The position numbers and the translations under genes are program-made. This document shows positions 26,175-37,025 of a DNA stretch of 64,000 bases, piece after piece (the first letter of the stretch is position 1; every line of letters starts with the position of its first letter). Location: contig PTEX01000307.1 in assembly GCA_003342815.1 (NCBI GenBank), positions 1 through 64,000 of the forward strand, read 5' to 3'. The notes below the pieces were generated by a model. The model was not told the origin of the DNA and did no database searches. It worked only from the letters and a program-made list of their open reading frames with translations. This DNA comes from Eudromia elegans. Taxonomy: Eukaryota; Chordata; Aves; Tinamiformes; Tinamidae.

Positions 26175-28096
26175 AATGCATACCTATGCTTTTCATAGCA
26201 CTGAAATCTTGAAAACTGGACACGTGCAACAAATGAGTAGTTCTGATAGGTAATATTCACTGTTAAATATGCATAGTATAAGCCTGATCTATCATTGTCC
26301 TAGTGCTTGCATAGATTTTTAATGGTCACAATAAAAAAAAAAAAAATCAGAGGAAAATATTAATAGTTGCTTTTCCTCACATATTAAATGTATTCTGACC
26401 TTATTCAGAAAGTATTACTGGAGAAAAATAATGTGATTGCTAGTCAAACAGCAATTTCTTTTGGGAAAAAAAATGAAACTTTTAATGAATCACACAGTTT
26501 TGCTTTGATCTTGTATCTGCACTCTCATGAGATAAGAAACTGAAAAAAAAAACCAACTTCTTTAGTGCTACTATAGTGCTATCCTAGTCAAGTGTAACAA
26601 TTTCATCATGCTGCATTCTCTATATTTAAAGAGAAAACATGTTACCTATTGCTCTGTTTATGCCGCTCTGAAAAGGGAAATTATTTTCAGGGAAGTAAAT
26701 CCTGTTGATTTTGGAAAACAGTGCTTGTAGAGAGAGATTATGAAGAGAATGGGAATTCATTATGGTGCATGGATGTAGGGTTCTCTTGTATAAAGTTAGC
26801 CAAGGACAATGCTAATCTGACTTTTGATATCAGAACTCTATGGTTCAATCATAGTGATACATCACCTAGAGGTACTGATTTACATTCAAGCAGTTACAGA
26901 TTCAGACACACAGTCAAAGGTGTATCTGATGTAAGGTACACTCTAGGGAGCATTTCTGAGAAACACTAATTATTTCTTACAGTGTGCTAGTTCAGTGATA
27001 TGTTTGATTATAACCATCTCAGTTTTGCAGCAGGCTAGCTGATAAACTTGACAACTTGGTTTATTCAGTCATTAATAGTATTAGGAAGAAATAACTAACT
27101 TAAGAGTATCTTGAGAACACTTCTAAGTTATTCATGAAACATTTTCTCTCCTTTTAAGTTGTGTAGTGGTAGTAACTGGTAAAATATGTGAACAGAATCC
27201 CTCTCTCTTTTGTGGAGAGTAAATTGACACTGCCACTTTTAGTTGTGATATACATTTTTCTTTATATATGGTTAACAGAATCCTTTCCTGAAATGTTAGC
27301 GGGGCTAATCTTTGGCAGACTCCTGCAATGACAGCAGTGCTTCAGAAACCTGCTTGATGAGATAACTCTTCAGAAGGAGCATCATAACAACTTTGTTCCT
27401 TTAGATTAAAATATCATTTTATTCCAAATATCTTGAACACTTCTGGGACTATGATTGACTTTCAGGTCTTTGATAACATCAAAGTCAAGTGTTTAATATG
27501 CTTTTGAGTGTAAAACTCATGGTATAATATAATATTTTCAAAGACAATATAATGAAATTGGTTATTGGAAAGTTGGAAGATTTACTTCATTGTAACAAAA
27601 ATGAGTATGATGCATTTTCACATGTTTGTTCCTGTTTCTTCCATTTCATTCTCCTCTAGCACAGTCACCTATGCTTTCTGAATGTGTTAAAACCAGACTG
27701 TCCTTATTTTTCTGTGTTATTCTGTATATTCATTTACTCTCTTCTGTGAGATAAGCTTTCTTCAAATAATTCTTTTATGTGTGTGTCACCTTAGAAATTC
27801 TGATTCTTATGTATTGAATATACTAAAAGTTCAGCATCCAATATAACTAATTACTAAACTTTTATATTTGCCCACAAGAGAATCAGATCAATTTAAAGAA
27901 CATTTTTGTAGCTTTACCTCGCAAACATCAGAAGATTTTGTGTCACAATAACAAAGTCTCTTACAATATCAATTTATTCTCAAATCCCAATTATGCATTC
28001 CCGAAGGAAATATCTACTTTTAGTACATATTTAAAATAAATAAAACCTAGATAAATAAACTAGTTTGATAACTAGAAAGAACCTGCTGTCCTTCCT
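26175..28096. other. AT-rich non-coding DNA, no gene seen
   Basis: An 82-codon open frame at 26721-26969 has no acceptor or donor of quality and no family resemblance, so it is not called. Confidence 0.5.
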
Positions 28097-28245
28097 GTGA
28101 GGGTGCCAGAGCCCTGGAACAGACTGCCCAGAGAGGTTGTGGAGTCTCCTTCTCTGGAGATCTTCAAAACCTGCCTGGACACCACCCTCTGCCCCATGCT
28201 CTAGGGGTCCCTGCGTGTGCATAGATCTCTTAGAGATTCTATGAG
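28097..28245 (+). mobile_element. CR1 LINE, short 3' fragment with internal 3' UTR deletion
   Basis: This fragment starts within the ORF2 C-terminus (GTGAGGGTGCCAGAGCCCTG) and shows the conserved GGAGTCTCCTTCTCTGGAGA block and the CTCTAGGGGTCCCTG stop region. It then jumps from TGTGCATAG to an AGATTCTATGAG remnant of the octamer tail. The GTTGGACTAGATGACCTC portion of the 3' UTR present in the other copies is missing or scrambled. It is 5'-truncated to about 150 bp. Confidence 0.88.
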
Positions 28246-28690
28246 AAGGCTTACCACTTTTTTACACAGTTCTTGATTACCATCAGATGCGCTGTTTCAA
28301 GGACATTGACTGTTTTAATCTTGATGTATAGATGTGGGTGGGCATCTACCATCATGAATGAATGTATTTATTTATCTTCAGAATTCTCTTGACTATTTTC
28401 TGTGGAGTGGAAACTGGCTCAGCTTAATAATCACAGAGCTGCTCCAAAATCCACAAGAGTTGTCTTTAAAACTACTGTCCCAGAATAAGATGTGCTGTGA
28501 GGATTCCACTAGCTTGGAAATTCACTGACAAAGTATCAAAAACAGAATTCATTGCAAAAAGATTGGATCCAAAAAGTTAATATTTTGGAGGTTTTTTCCT
28601 ACAATATAGAAGTTTGTAAATTAAATCTTAATTTAACATTAGCCTTTTCCTAAGGCTAATGGTATCTTTGTACACTCTGTGGTATATACT
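28246..28690. other. Non-coding DNA, no gene seen
   Basis: Spacer between a CR1 fragment and the AT minisatellite. Nothing is supported. Confidence 0.5.
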
Positions 28691-28953
28691 GACAATATTT
28701 AATATATAATATTAAATATAATATAATATTAAATATTATATAATATTATATAATATTAAATATTATATAATATTAAATATTAAATATTAATTATTAATTA
28801 TTAATTATTAAATATTATCTATTATATATTATATATTATATTAAATATTATATAATATAATTTTATATAATTATAGATATTATTTTATATAATTAATAAT
28901 TTTATATAATATAATTTTATATAATATAATTTTATATAATGACAATATTTAAT
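28691..28953. repeat. AT-only minisatellite (TATAATATTAAA-type) bracketed by direct repeats
   Basis: About 235 bases contain almost exclusively A and T, built from interleaved TATAATATTAAATAT, TTAATTA and TTTTATATAATATAA words. Many are self-complementary, so the tract could unwind or form cruciforms easily. The tract is bounded by the identical 13-mer GACAATATTTAAT at 28691-28703 and 28941-28953. This implies that the array expanded inside, or between copies of, a duplicated seed. Confidence 0.9.
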
Positions 28954-29042
28954 GTTGAATAACATGCAATTTTACAAATTTTTTTTCACTTAAAAAATGC
29001 TTTCAATGGTCCTGATACTTTATTCTATAAATGGTTTTTGGT

Positions 29043-29090
29043 TATATATAAATATAAGTATAAGTATATATATAAATATAAGTATATAAA
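29043..29090. repeat. TATAAATATAAG microsatellite-like array
   Basis: Variable copies of TATATAAATATAAGTA lie just downstream of the AT minisatellite. This is a second, separate AT-rich array. Confidence 0.75.
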
Positions 29091-29208
29091 TGTCATAGTT
29101 TTATATCTTGACGTATTTATTGTCCAATCTTCTAATTTTGATGATAGTAACAGGACTAGTGAGGTTTCTTCTTGGCATTAAAATTTCCAAATCAATATGT
29201 AACAATAA

Positions 29209-30331
29209 TTTGACACCATCCCTCACAGCATCCTCCTGGGCAAGCTCCAGAAGAGTGGGTTAGATCGGTGGACAGTGAGGTGGATTAGGAATTGGCTGGA
29301 TGGCAGAGCTCAGAGGGTGGTAATCAGTGCTGCAGAGTCCAGCTGCAGGCCTGTGGTTAGTGGTGTCCCCCAGGAGTCAGTCCTCGGTCCAGTCCTGTTC
29401 AACATGTTCGTTAACGACCTGGATGAAGGGATGGAGTGCTCCCCTCAGCAAGATTGCTGATGATACGAAACTGGGAGGAATAGCTGATAGCCCTGAGGGC
29501 TGCGCTGCCATCCAGAGGACCTGGACAGACTGGACAACTGGGCGGTGAGTAACCTCATGAAGTTCAACAAGGGCAAGTGTAGGGTCCTGCACCTGGGGAG
29601 CAATAACCCCAGACACACCTACAGGCTGGGGACCGACCTCCTGGAGAGCAGCCCCGCAGAGAGGGACCTGGGCGTCATGGTGGACGACAAGTTGACCATG
29701 AGGCAGCAGTGTGCCCTTGTGGCCAAGAAGGCCAATGGGATCCTGGGGTGCATTAAGCAGAGCATCTCCAGCAGGTCGAGGGAGGTGATTCTGCCCCTCT
29801 ACTCAGCCCTGGTGAGACCACATCTCGAGTACTGTGTGCAGTTCTAGGCTCCCCAGTGCAGGAGGGATGTGTTGCTGCTGGATAGAGTCCAGCACAGGGC
29901 TACAAAGATGATTAAGGGCCTGGACCATCTTCCCTATGAGGAAAGGCTGAGAGAGCTGGGCCTCTTCAGCCTGGAGAAGAGAAGACTGAGAGGGGATCTG
30001 ATCAATGTATATAAATATCTCAAGACAGGGAGTGAGGAGGAGGGGGCTGGCCTCTTCTCAGTGGTGGCCAGTGATAGAACTAGGGGAAATGGCCAAAAAT
30101 TGAGGCACCAAAAGTTCCACAGGAACTTGAGAAAGAATTTCTTAATAGTGAGGGTGACAGAGCACTGGAACAGGCTGCCCAGAGAGGTGGTGGAGTCTCC
30201 TTCTCTGGAGATCTTCAAAACCCACCTGGACACCACCCTGTGCCCCGTGCTCTAGGAGACCTTGCGTGTGCAGGGGTTTGGACTAGATCACCTCTAGAGG
30301 TCCTTTTCAACCTTAAGTATTCTATGATTCT
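29209..30331 (+). mobile_element. CR1 LINE, longest copy (1.12 kb), 5'-truncated in RT domain
   Basis: The element begins inside the reverse transcriptase domain at the FDT-x-PH motif (TTTGACACCATCCCTCACAG). It runs through the whole ORF2 C-terminus, the stop at about 30253-30255, the 3' UTR and a short octamer tail (ATTCTATGATTCT, 30319-30331). It sits beside an AT minisatellite that could have offered a nicking or integration-prone site. Compared with the 20378-21116 copy it carries more disabling changes and ends CPVL rather than CHML, so it belongs to a different subfamily or is older. Confidence 0.96.
29212..30255 (+). pseudogene. CR1 ORF2 remnant with RT motifs, broken by frameshifts and a stop
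   Basis: Visible blocks in order are [14 protein letters not shown], then [20 protein letters not shown] (reverse transcriptase block around the GVPQGS-type motif, with E at the usual second glycine), ADDTKLGG (the catalytic Asp pair, in a shifted frame), the [11 protein letters not shown] block and the [13 protein letters not shown]-terminus. A likely one-base gain in the C-run near 29441-29444 moves the ADDTKL block into another frame. A likely one-base loss near 29515-29520 restores it. An in-frame TAG stands at 29845-29847 where relatives have tryptophan. The N-terminal endonuclease is absent. The product cannot be functional. Confidence 0.93.
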
Positions 30332-33300
30332 AATAAAAGAAAAGCACTCTTTTTTAACTTAGTCTTGTAATATGTTAACAGTATTGGTAAATGTCATAAC
30401 TAGGCCTGTGTTTTGATATGTAGATATGTAATCAGCCAGATATACTAAAAACAAAATAGGAATCTTACTTTTTCCAGCCTTTTGCTCTCTCTTCCGTACC
30501 TTCTCCACTTTCTTACCATTGTTGTTACAAGGAAAAGGTCAGAAGTGATATGATACTGGAATCATTGCATCCTGGAAATCACGTAACCCGAGTCTTTACT
30601 GTAAGAACATTTACTATATTTTGACATTTAGTTTTTACATTTAGTCTGTAAAATAGCATTTTATTGTTCAAAAAAAAAAATTTCTATTTAAAAAGTTTAC
30701 ATGACTTATAATTTTTTCTAAAGATACTGCCAGTGTTTTGCATTTTAATTTTAAAGTTTAACTTATTACTCTACTATTTCCTACATGTATTAACATAGTG
30801 ATTAATAAATAGTGCAGTAGATCTTTTGGGGCATATAATATTCAGTGATTTTGTATTAAAAAACATGGTGAGTTTGAGAATTTTGCCCCTGCCTTCCCAT
30901 CCTTTACCATGGAGTCTAGAATCAACTTTGAAAGGATGAGATAGTCTCTAACGGTTATAAAAAGGGGCTATAATGGCTTGCTCTGTCTTCGGAGGAATTC
31001 AAAATTACTTGAATAATTAAATGATTTTTAATGGGGCTATGCAAGTGTACCTGAATACTGATCTTATTTACTTTCATTAGCTGATCTAGTATGTCCTTTA
31101 TTAACTGACTTCTGTGGACAAGTTCTGCTTTCCCTGACATTTTATATAAAAATGCAGATATTTTTAGCAAATACTTGCCAAGATTTGGAGGATGAAAGCT
31201 AGAAAGGGAAAACCACAATATAAGGGAGGGAAAGAGAAAGACACAACCAGTTAAGAAGATAAGCAGTTAGGATCTTCAGCTGGGCTGGCGAACTTCCAGA
31301 TGTAAATCTATGTTTACCATGATTTTTAAACAGACTGAGCCTCTTTCTGATGCTCTTTGTGGATTTCTTTTTCTCCACAGCCTCATCAGGAGGGTTAACA
31401 CAGTCAGTAAATAGTAGATTACCCCACTTACCAACATATGAAGGAGTTTGTAACTGAGAAGGATAGTGCCATGATAGTAACAGGCCACCAGTGTTGGACT
31501 GGAGGCAAGTGTGGATTCAGCCAACCTTGTTTGGTGGACGCTGATGTCTGGCTGCACAGAGCTGTGCAGACATTGCCCCGCTGCGTGTGGAGTAGATGCC
31601 TTTAGAAGATGCGGCTCCTTCCTTCTTCCCTATTAGGATGATTAACCTCTTTCCGTTGCAGGACCCCTGTCAAAAGGAGATGTGCTGTAGCTTCTGCAAA
31701 TAAGGCAGAATTTATAAGGCAGTCCAGTCTGATATCCTCGAGGAAATCTTTTATGTATATATACACATACATACAAAAAATCAGGCTTATGCTCAGTTTG
31801 CATGCAAAATTTTCTCCCATTACTGTTATTACATCTTGAGGACAATATCTTCCCTTTCTCTAGTCTCTTTAAGAAAACAAAAAATGGCATCCAAAGGAAT
31901 AAAAAAAGGACTGTAGACTAATGGTTTGAAATTACCCTATTGTGTGGATGGCATAATTGTTAGTCTTTCTCGATTGTCATCTTTTGCAGTCTGAGGAGCT
32001 TATAGGGATATAACGTGGGATTGTGTTGAAAATATCTAGCTAGGCTGTTTTAATCCTAAGCACTGGGGAAAAAAATCCCAATACAATTCCATGGTATGTT
32101 ATTTAAGTTAACCCCATCATGATTCTGCATAATTTCATGTAAAACTTGGATGCTGCAGTCAGTTTTGATGGGTTCTTTCAAACTACAGAAAGCAAAGTTG
32201 TACATGTATGCTTTCATACATTCATCCTTTATTTCTTGTTTATTTAGAAACATTGCTGAATTAGGTATTTTTCATTGTTACAAGGTGGTGCTATGCTACC
32301 ATACAGTGCTTCAAAATTTGTTGTCAAATTTTCAGATATGGAAAACATCAAATTCTCTTTTGTTCCTGGATCTTTAAACAGAAGAATGGAGTAATTAAAG
32401 GAACATTTGGAGATTTTTTTTGTCTTTTTTTTTTTTTTCTTTTTATACTATGATTTATTTCAGCCAGTTTTCTTCAGGTTGAATGTTTTGTTAGTATAAA
32501 AGAAATCCTAGTGATGTCTCACTTCAAATATCAAATAAAATTCTTAATTTCTAGCTTTATGGAAATGTCACATTTCCAATGTCACATAGAAATCCTGTTC
32601 TATTTTTGGTATGGAAAATATATAAGCATCATTTTAAATGTTTGGGTCATTACAAGTCCTTGAGTCTGTCTTGAAAAAGGCTAAATTCATCCTTATTTAA
32701 GTGTCTTTTAGAGAAACCAGTGAGGGAAGTAAGTAATGGGACTCCTATTATGTTATTTCAACACAGGAAGATGTAAAGAAACCTAAGACAAAGTACAATT
32801 ATGTTTGAGTATCATCTAATGGACTTGTAGAGGCATTGGATTTAGGTGTTTCTGTGAATGTATGAGGAGGGTTGGGAACTAAAACACTTGTCTGGGATGA
32901 AATAATTTTATGAATTAAATCAAAATATTGAACGTTGTATGTATTAAAAAATTATCTACCTTTCTTTCTTTCTTTCTGTCCCTCTAGTACATAAGCATAG
33001 GTGTGCATGCTCACATGCCTGTGGTATGTATACATTTCATTTCATCTTCATATATATTAAGAAAAATTACTTACACAGGTATGTGTCCTCTGTAAAAGAC
33101 ATCTTTTGAAAAAGTCTTATTTTTGCTCAAGAACCAAAAAAGGGCTATGTGTATATAGACTCTGCTGTATATGATACTGCTGAAACTGAAGTTCCTTTTA
33201 ACTACAAACTCATCTGTTTTTAGTATCAAGGCATATTGAACCATTTTTTTCAGTGTTTTTCTAGAGATTTTCTTGTGTGTCAGAGAGAGTATGTAAACTT

Positions 33301-33719
33301 TTCTGTTATTATGGGGTAAGGAAATTTAGATAATTTATGTTATTTTGTAATCTAAACAAGCTGTTGTTTAATTTTCTATTGGAAAATTGGGTAATGCTGA
33401 TGTTATCTATTATACACAACCATTTAGAAAAAAAAAAAACAAAGAGTAAGTAAATTAAGTTAGGTTTTTTTTGCTAATACTTTAAAAATCAACATGATAT
33501 AGAAACTACTGTAAGTTTAAGACTCTTCTATAGCTTTTGGGAACAAAAATACAAGCCAAGACAGCACCTTTTAAAAGATTGATGATGTTTTTTCTTGATT
33601 TTCCTCTTATGGAAGTTACATAATAAATTGTACTTCATAATTCAGTGTAAATGAAAGGTTAATTTTAGCTCTTAGGGATTTTTACATCTAAATTGATCAA
33701 TAAATTAGATGGATTAATT
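30332..33719. other. AT-rich non-coding DNA, no gene seen
   Basis: Contains a T-rich tract at about 32417-32443 and (TTTC)n at about 32961-32977. Short frames on the minus strand near 31.3-31.9 kb are unrecognised and overlap one another. Confidence 0.5.
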
Positions 33720-34170
33720 ACAGAATCACAGAATCACAGACTCACAAAATCCATAGGGTTGGAAGGGACCTCTAGAGATCGTCTAGTCCAACCTCCTGCT
33801 TCATCAGGGACCCCTAGAGCACGGGGCACACGGTGGCATCCAGGCGGGTTTGGAAGATCTCCAGAGAAGGAGACTCCACAGCCTCTCTGGGCAGCCTGTG
33901 CCAGGGCTCTGTCACCATCACAGGAAATAAGTTCCTCCTCACCTGGAGATGAAACCTCCTATGCCTCAGCTTAAAACCATTGCCCCTTGTCCTGTCACCA
34001 ACCACTCTGGAAAACAGTTTAGCCTCCTCCTCCCTACAGTTGTTTTCCAGGTATTTATACATATTGATTAGATCCTCTCTCATTCTTCTCTTCTATAGGC
34101 TAAACAGACCCAGCTCATTTAACCTTTCCTCATATAGTAGATGCTCCAGTCCCTTAATCATCTTTGTTGC
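33720..34170 (-). mobile_element. CR1 LINE, older divergent subfamily (~450 bp)
   Basis: The octamer tail reads (CAGAATCA)n on the plus strand from 33720. It is followed by the 3' UTR core (GGTTGGAAGGGACCTCTAGA) and the ORF2 C-terminus on the minus strand. The element ends (5' side) near CATCTTTGTTGCTC. Its frame differs consistently from the young copies: RRFHLQVRRNLFPVMVTEPW and REEEAKLFSRVVGDRTRGNG replace [19 protein letters not shown] and [20 protein letters not shown]. The differences are spread along the protein and the frame is open, so this looks like a distinct CR1 subfamily rather than a decayed copy of the same one. Confidence 0.94.
33814..34083 (-). pseudogene. CR1 ORF2 C-terminal remnant, divergent subfamily
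   Basis: An 89-codon open frame from MREDLINMYKYLENNCREEE to CPVL and stop corresponds to the last ~90 residues of CR1 ORF2. The methionine is internal to the parental protein. Matching residues upstream to about 34170 belong to the same element. No enzymatic domain is retained. Confidence 0.9.
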
Positions 34171-35615
34171 TCAATTAAATTATTAATTAAATTCTACTGT
34201 CAGGGCCAAGGACTGTCAGTGGATGCAGCCTTGCTGATGTGTTATTTATTAGTATCTCAAAGAATAATAAATTTTGAAAAGTCTGTCTCTGTTCTCATTT
34301 TTACATCACCTGAGAAGGTCTGCTTATTCCAAAGCAGAAAAGAAAAAAAAAAAAAAAAATCCATCATATTATGGAGATGCCAAAGTGCCATCTGTCTTGC
34401 AGACTCACCTGCAAAAGATGAACAAATTCAGGAAGAATGTAATTCATTCCTAGTAGCTGCACAAATCAGAAAGAAGTTGGCTGACAGATGAGCATGACTA
34501 CATTATGCAGTCCATATAGCAAACATTTCACCTGATGAAAATGAAATGTAGGTGAAAACTATAGAATGTAGATTACTGGCACATGAGTGAACACATCTGA
34601 ATCTCTGTGGAGCAAATGAGAAGTGATCTATGTCCTGTGGGCAGCTTGAAGATATTCAGCACAGAAAAGTCTTAATTCTCCTCTACAGGATTTCTAAAAG
34701 ACACATTAAATTATGAAGAAAAAAAATCAGGTGCCTAAGAGGAGACTGAGGCTCCTTCCACAGAAGAATAATCTTGCAATATGATAACCAGCAAAATGCT
34801 CATGAATCATCTCAGATGTTCTAGCACCACATGATGCAATACATTTTGTTTCTCAGTAATAATTGCAATCCAGACAACAAATCCATAAATCCATGAATAT
34901 TTCTGTCAGATAGAGTGGTATGGACTGCAGCAATACTTACTTGATTGTTTAACTTTCATGTGTTTTACACAAAAGACAAGTTCACATTCACAACTGGTTC
35001 ACATTGCACTTGCATCCAGAACGTATAACACTGAGGGGGATATGAAATGCATAATGCATATATTTTCAGGAAAATATGTTCTTTTCATTTAATTTATTTA
35101 ATGCTTTTTCAGACCACCGAGTGCTAGTCATAATTTTGCTGTAAGATCAGAACTGTGGATTAGAATTTAGAACAGCAGTTAGACTGCAGAATGCTTGGTG
35201 TGTTACCTGTGTTTTCTCTTGTATTCTTGCAACCAATGCACAGGTGAGACCTTTCCCAACAGACCTTTTAGCAACTAAAATAGTAGTGAGGCTAAAAGAA
35301 AAATCAGGAAAGGAAATAGAGTTGTGGAATGTAGATAAAATTTAGTGACATTTTTAATTATCAAGGGACTTGCTATGATTCATTCATAGAAAGCAATAAA
35401 TGTATTTTCTGAAATGTCATGATCTAATGACAGCAAACATAAAAGCTGATTAAAGTTCAGAGACATGAAAAAGAAATCCTGAAACACTTCTATTCCCTAA
35501 ATACAAGTATAGTGCGAATAATTTCATTGTTGTAATTCCTAATCTCCACTTGTGTCCATGAGGTCCAGACCACTGCATTAAGCCCAGATAGGTATTGAAA
35601 TTTATCCATAATTTT
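34171..35615. other. AT-rich non-coding DNA, no gene seen
   Basis: A 116-codon open frame at 34141-34491 crosses the edge of the CR1 copy and a poly-A run (~34341-34360). It is treated as chance. Confidence 0.5.
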
Positions 35616-35741
35616 TGTGTTATATAAATATATATATATACACACACACACATATGCATACATATGTATACATGTATATATTTTGTGTGTGTGTGTATGT
35701 ATATATGCACATATACATATATATACAAGTACATATATGTT
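35616..35741. repeat. Compound (TA)n(CA)n ... (GT)n(TA)n microsatellite
   Basis: A TA tract leads into (CA)n at about 35640-35652, then ATGCATACATATGTATACATG, then (GT)n at about 35684-35696 and further TA/CA words. The CA and GT blocks are inverted relative to each other, so the strand can fold back on itself. Open frames through it (Tyr/Ile/His-rich) are composition artefacts. Confidence 0.9.
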
Positions 35742-37005
35742 ATGCACATGTACCAGAACTTTAAAAGGTCATTAGAGCACCCCAGTCACACCAATGACCA
35801 CTCTTATTAGGACAGTTACACAGCATGCCTGTAAATGACTAGAAGTGGTCAAGAACAGTTAACCTGCTGTACCTTCAGAGTAACTTGTGAAGTGAAGAAA
35901 AATCCACCTGGCTAGCTAATTTTACTATTTCTTATTATTTTGCATAATGTTATAAAGTTGGTTGGCCATCCTGGGATAAACTGTATTATTTTTAATATGA
36001 AAATCAGTAACATACTAATTTAACTGTATCATCCAAGGTGTGTGTTATATACAATGAACCATTTAAAATATTATTTTATTTCAGTCTATTTGCTGTTTCT
36101 TCATTTTCCCCAATGGCTCCGTCATTTATTTCTGAATCAGCAAACCAAAAAAAAAAAGATACTGCACAGAATTTCTGCAAAACAGCTTTGAAATGAGCTT
36201 CTGACTGAAAACTTCATCTTTTTCCTCTACATCTTCCACATTTCTTTCCATTATATCAAACTTCCTGAAATAGGATTAAGAAGCCTTTGTGCTGCTGATC
36301 TGTAAAAACTCCTCTAACAACTTGTACAGTTTGATAAAAGCATTGGTTCACATGTTTCATTATATGAGTTTTCACAGGTCATAGGGAGCACATATCTCCG
36401 GCAGTACAATTTGATATAATGAAAACTATCTGCTTCATGCATCCTGTCCTCATAGACATGATATTGAAAAGATGAGCAATCTTTCAATTTCTCTCAATTC
36501 TTGCTAATAAAAGGCGGAACACAAAATTCCTATGGGGTTTCTGAAGTTTTTAGTGTTTATGGGGATTACTTTGTGATTTCTTTAAGTGTGCCTGGCTTCA
36601 GTAGAGGCTCCTGGACTTAATTAAGAATGTGTCTTGCTCAGGTATAGACATACAGAGACAAAAATAAATAACATATAGTGTTTACCAGAATATAGCTCTT
36701 ACCAATCTCCTTGTCTCACTTTCTCTTTTTTCTCCCCACTTTCATCCACTTTTTAAACTTATTATTACTAGTAAATTTTTAATTACACATCTATAGTTGA
36801 AAAAGTATTTAAAGAATATCAGTTCTCTTGAGGATTTGAAAATTACATTAGTTTCATGCTTAATTTTAAGGCTGGAGGAAGTAGAAAATACGTCTGTGAT
36901 GCTGGGTATTCTTATGGCCAAATCCAGATTGCCATATGTGAAACCTCATGAGTTCTTGAGTACTTTTACACTCCAGTGAATTCAGCACAAACCAAAACCT
37001 TGAGC
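35742..37005. other. AT-rich non-coding DNA, no gene seen
   Basis: No exon, repeat family or RNA gene is recognised. Confidence 0.5.
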
Positions 37006-37025
37006 TTTTTTTTTTTTTTTTTTTT
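37006..37025. repeat. (T)20 homopolymer
   Basis: Uninterrupted run of T. Confidence 0.9.

Noticed and set aside
26721-26969. 82-codon plus-strand frame with non-repetitive composition
   Set aside because: The upstream AACAG lacks a polypyrimidine tract, no donor follows, and no family is recognised.
34141-34491. 116-codon plus-strand frame
   Set aside because: It begins in antisense CR1 sequence and crosses a poly-A run giving Lys repeats.
35450-35749. Tyr/Ile/His-rich open frames of 85-99 codons
   Set aside because: These are translations of the CA/TA/GT microsatellite.
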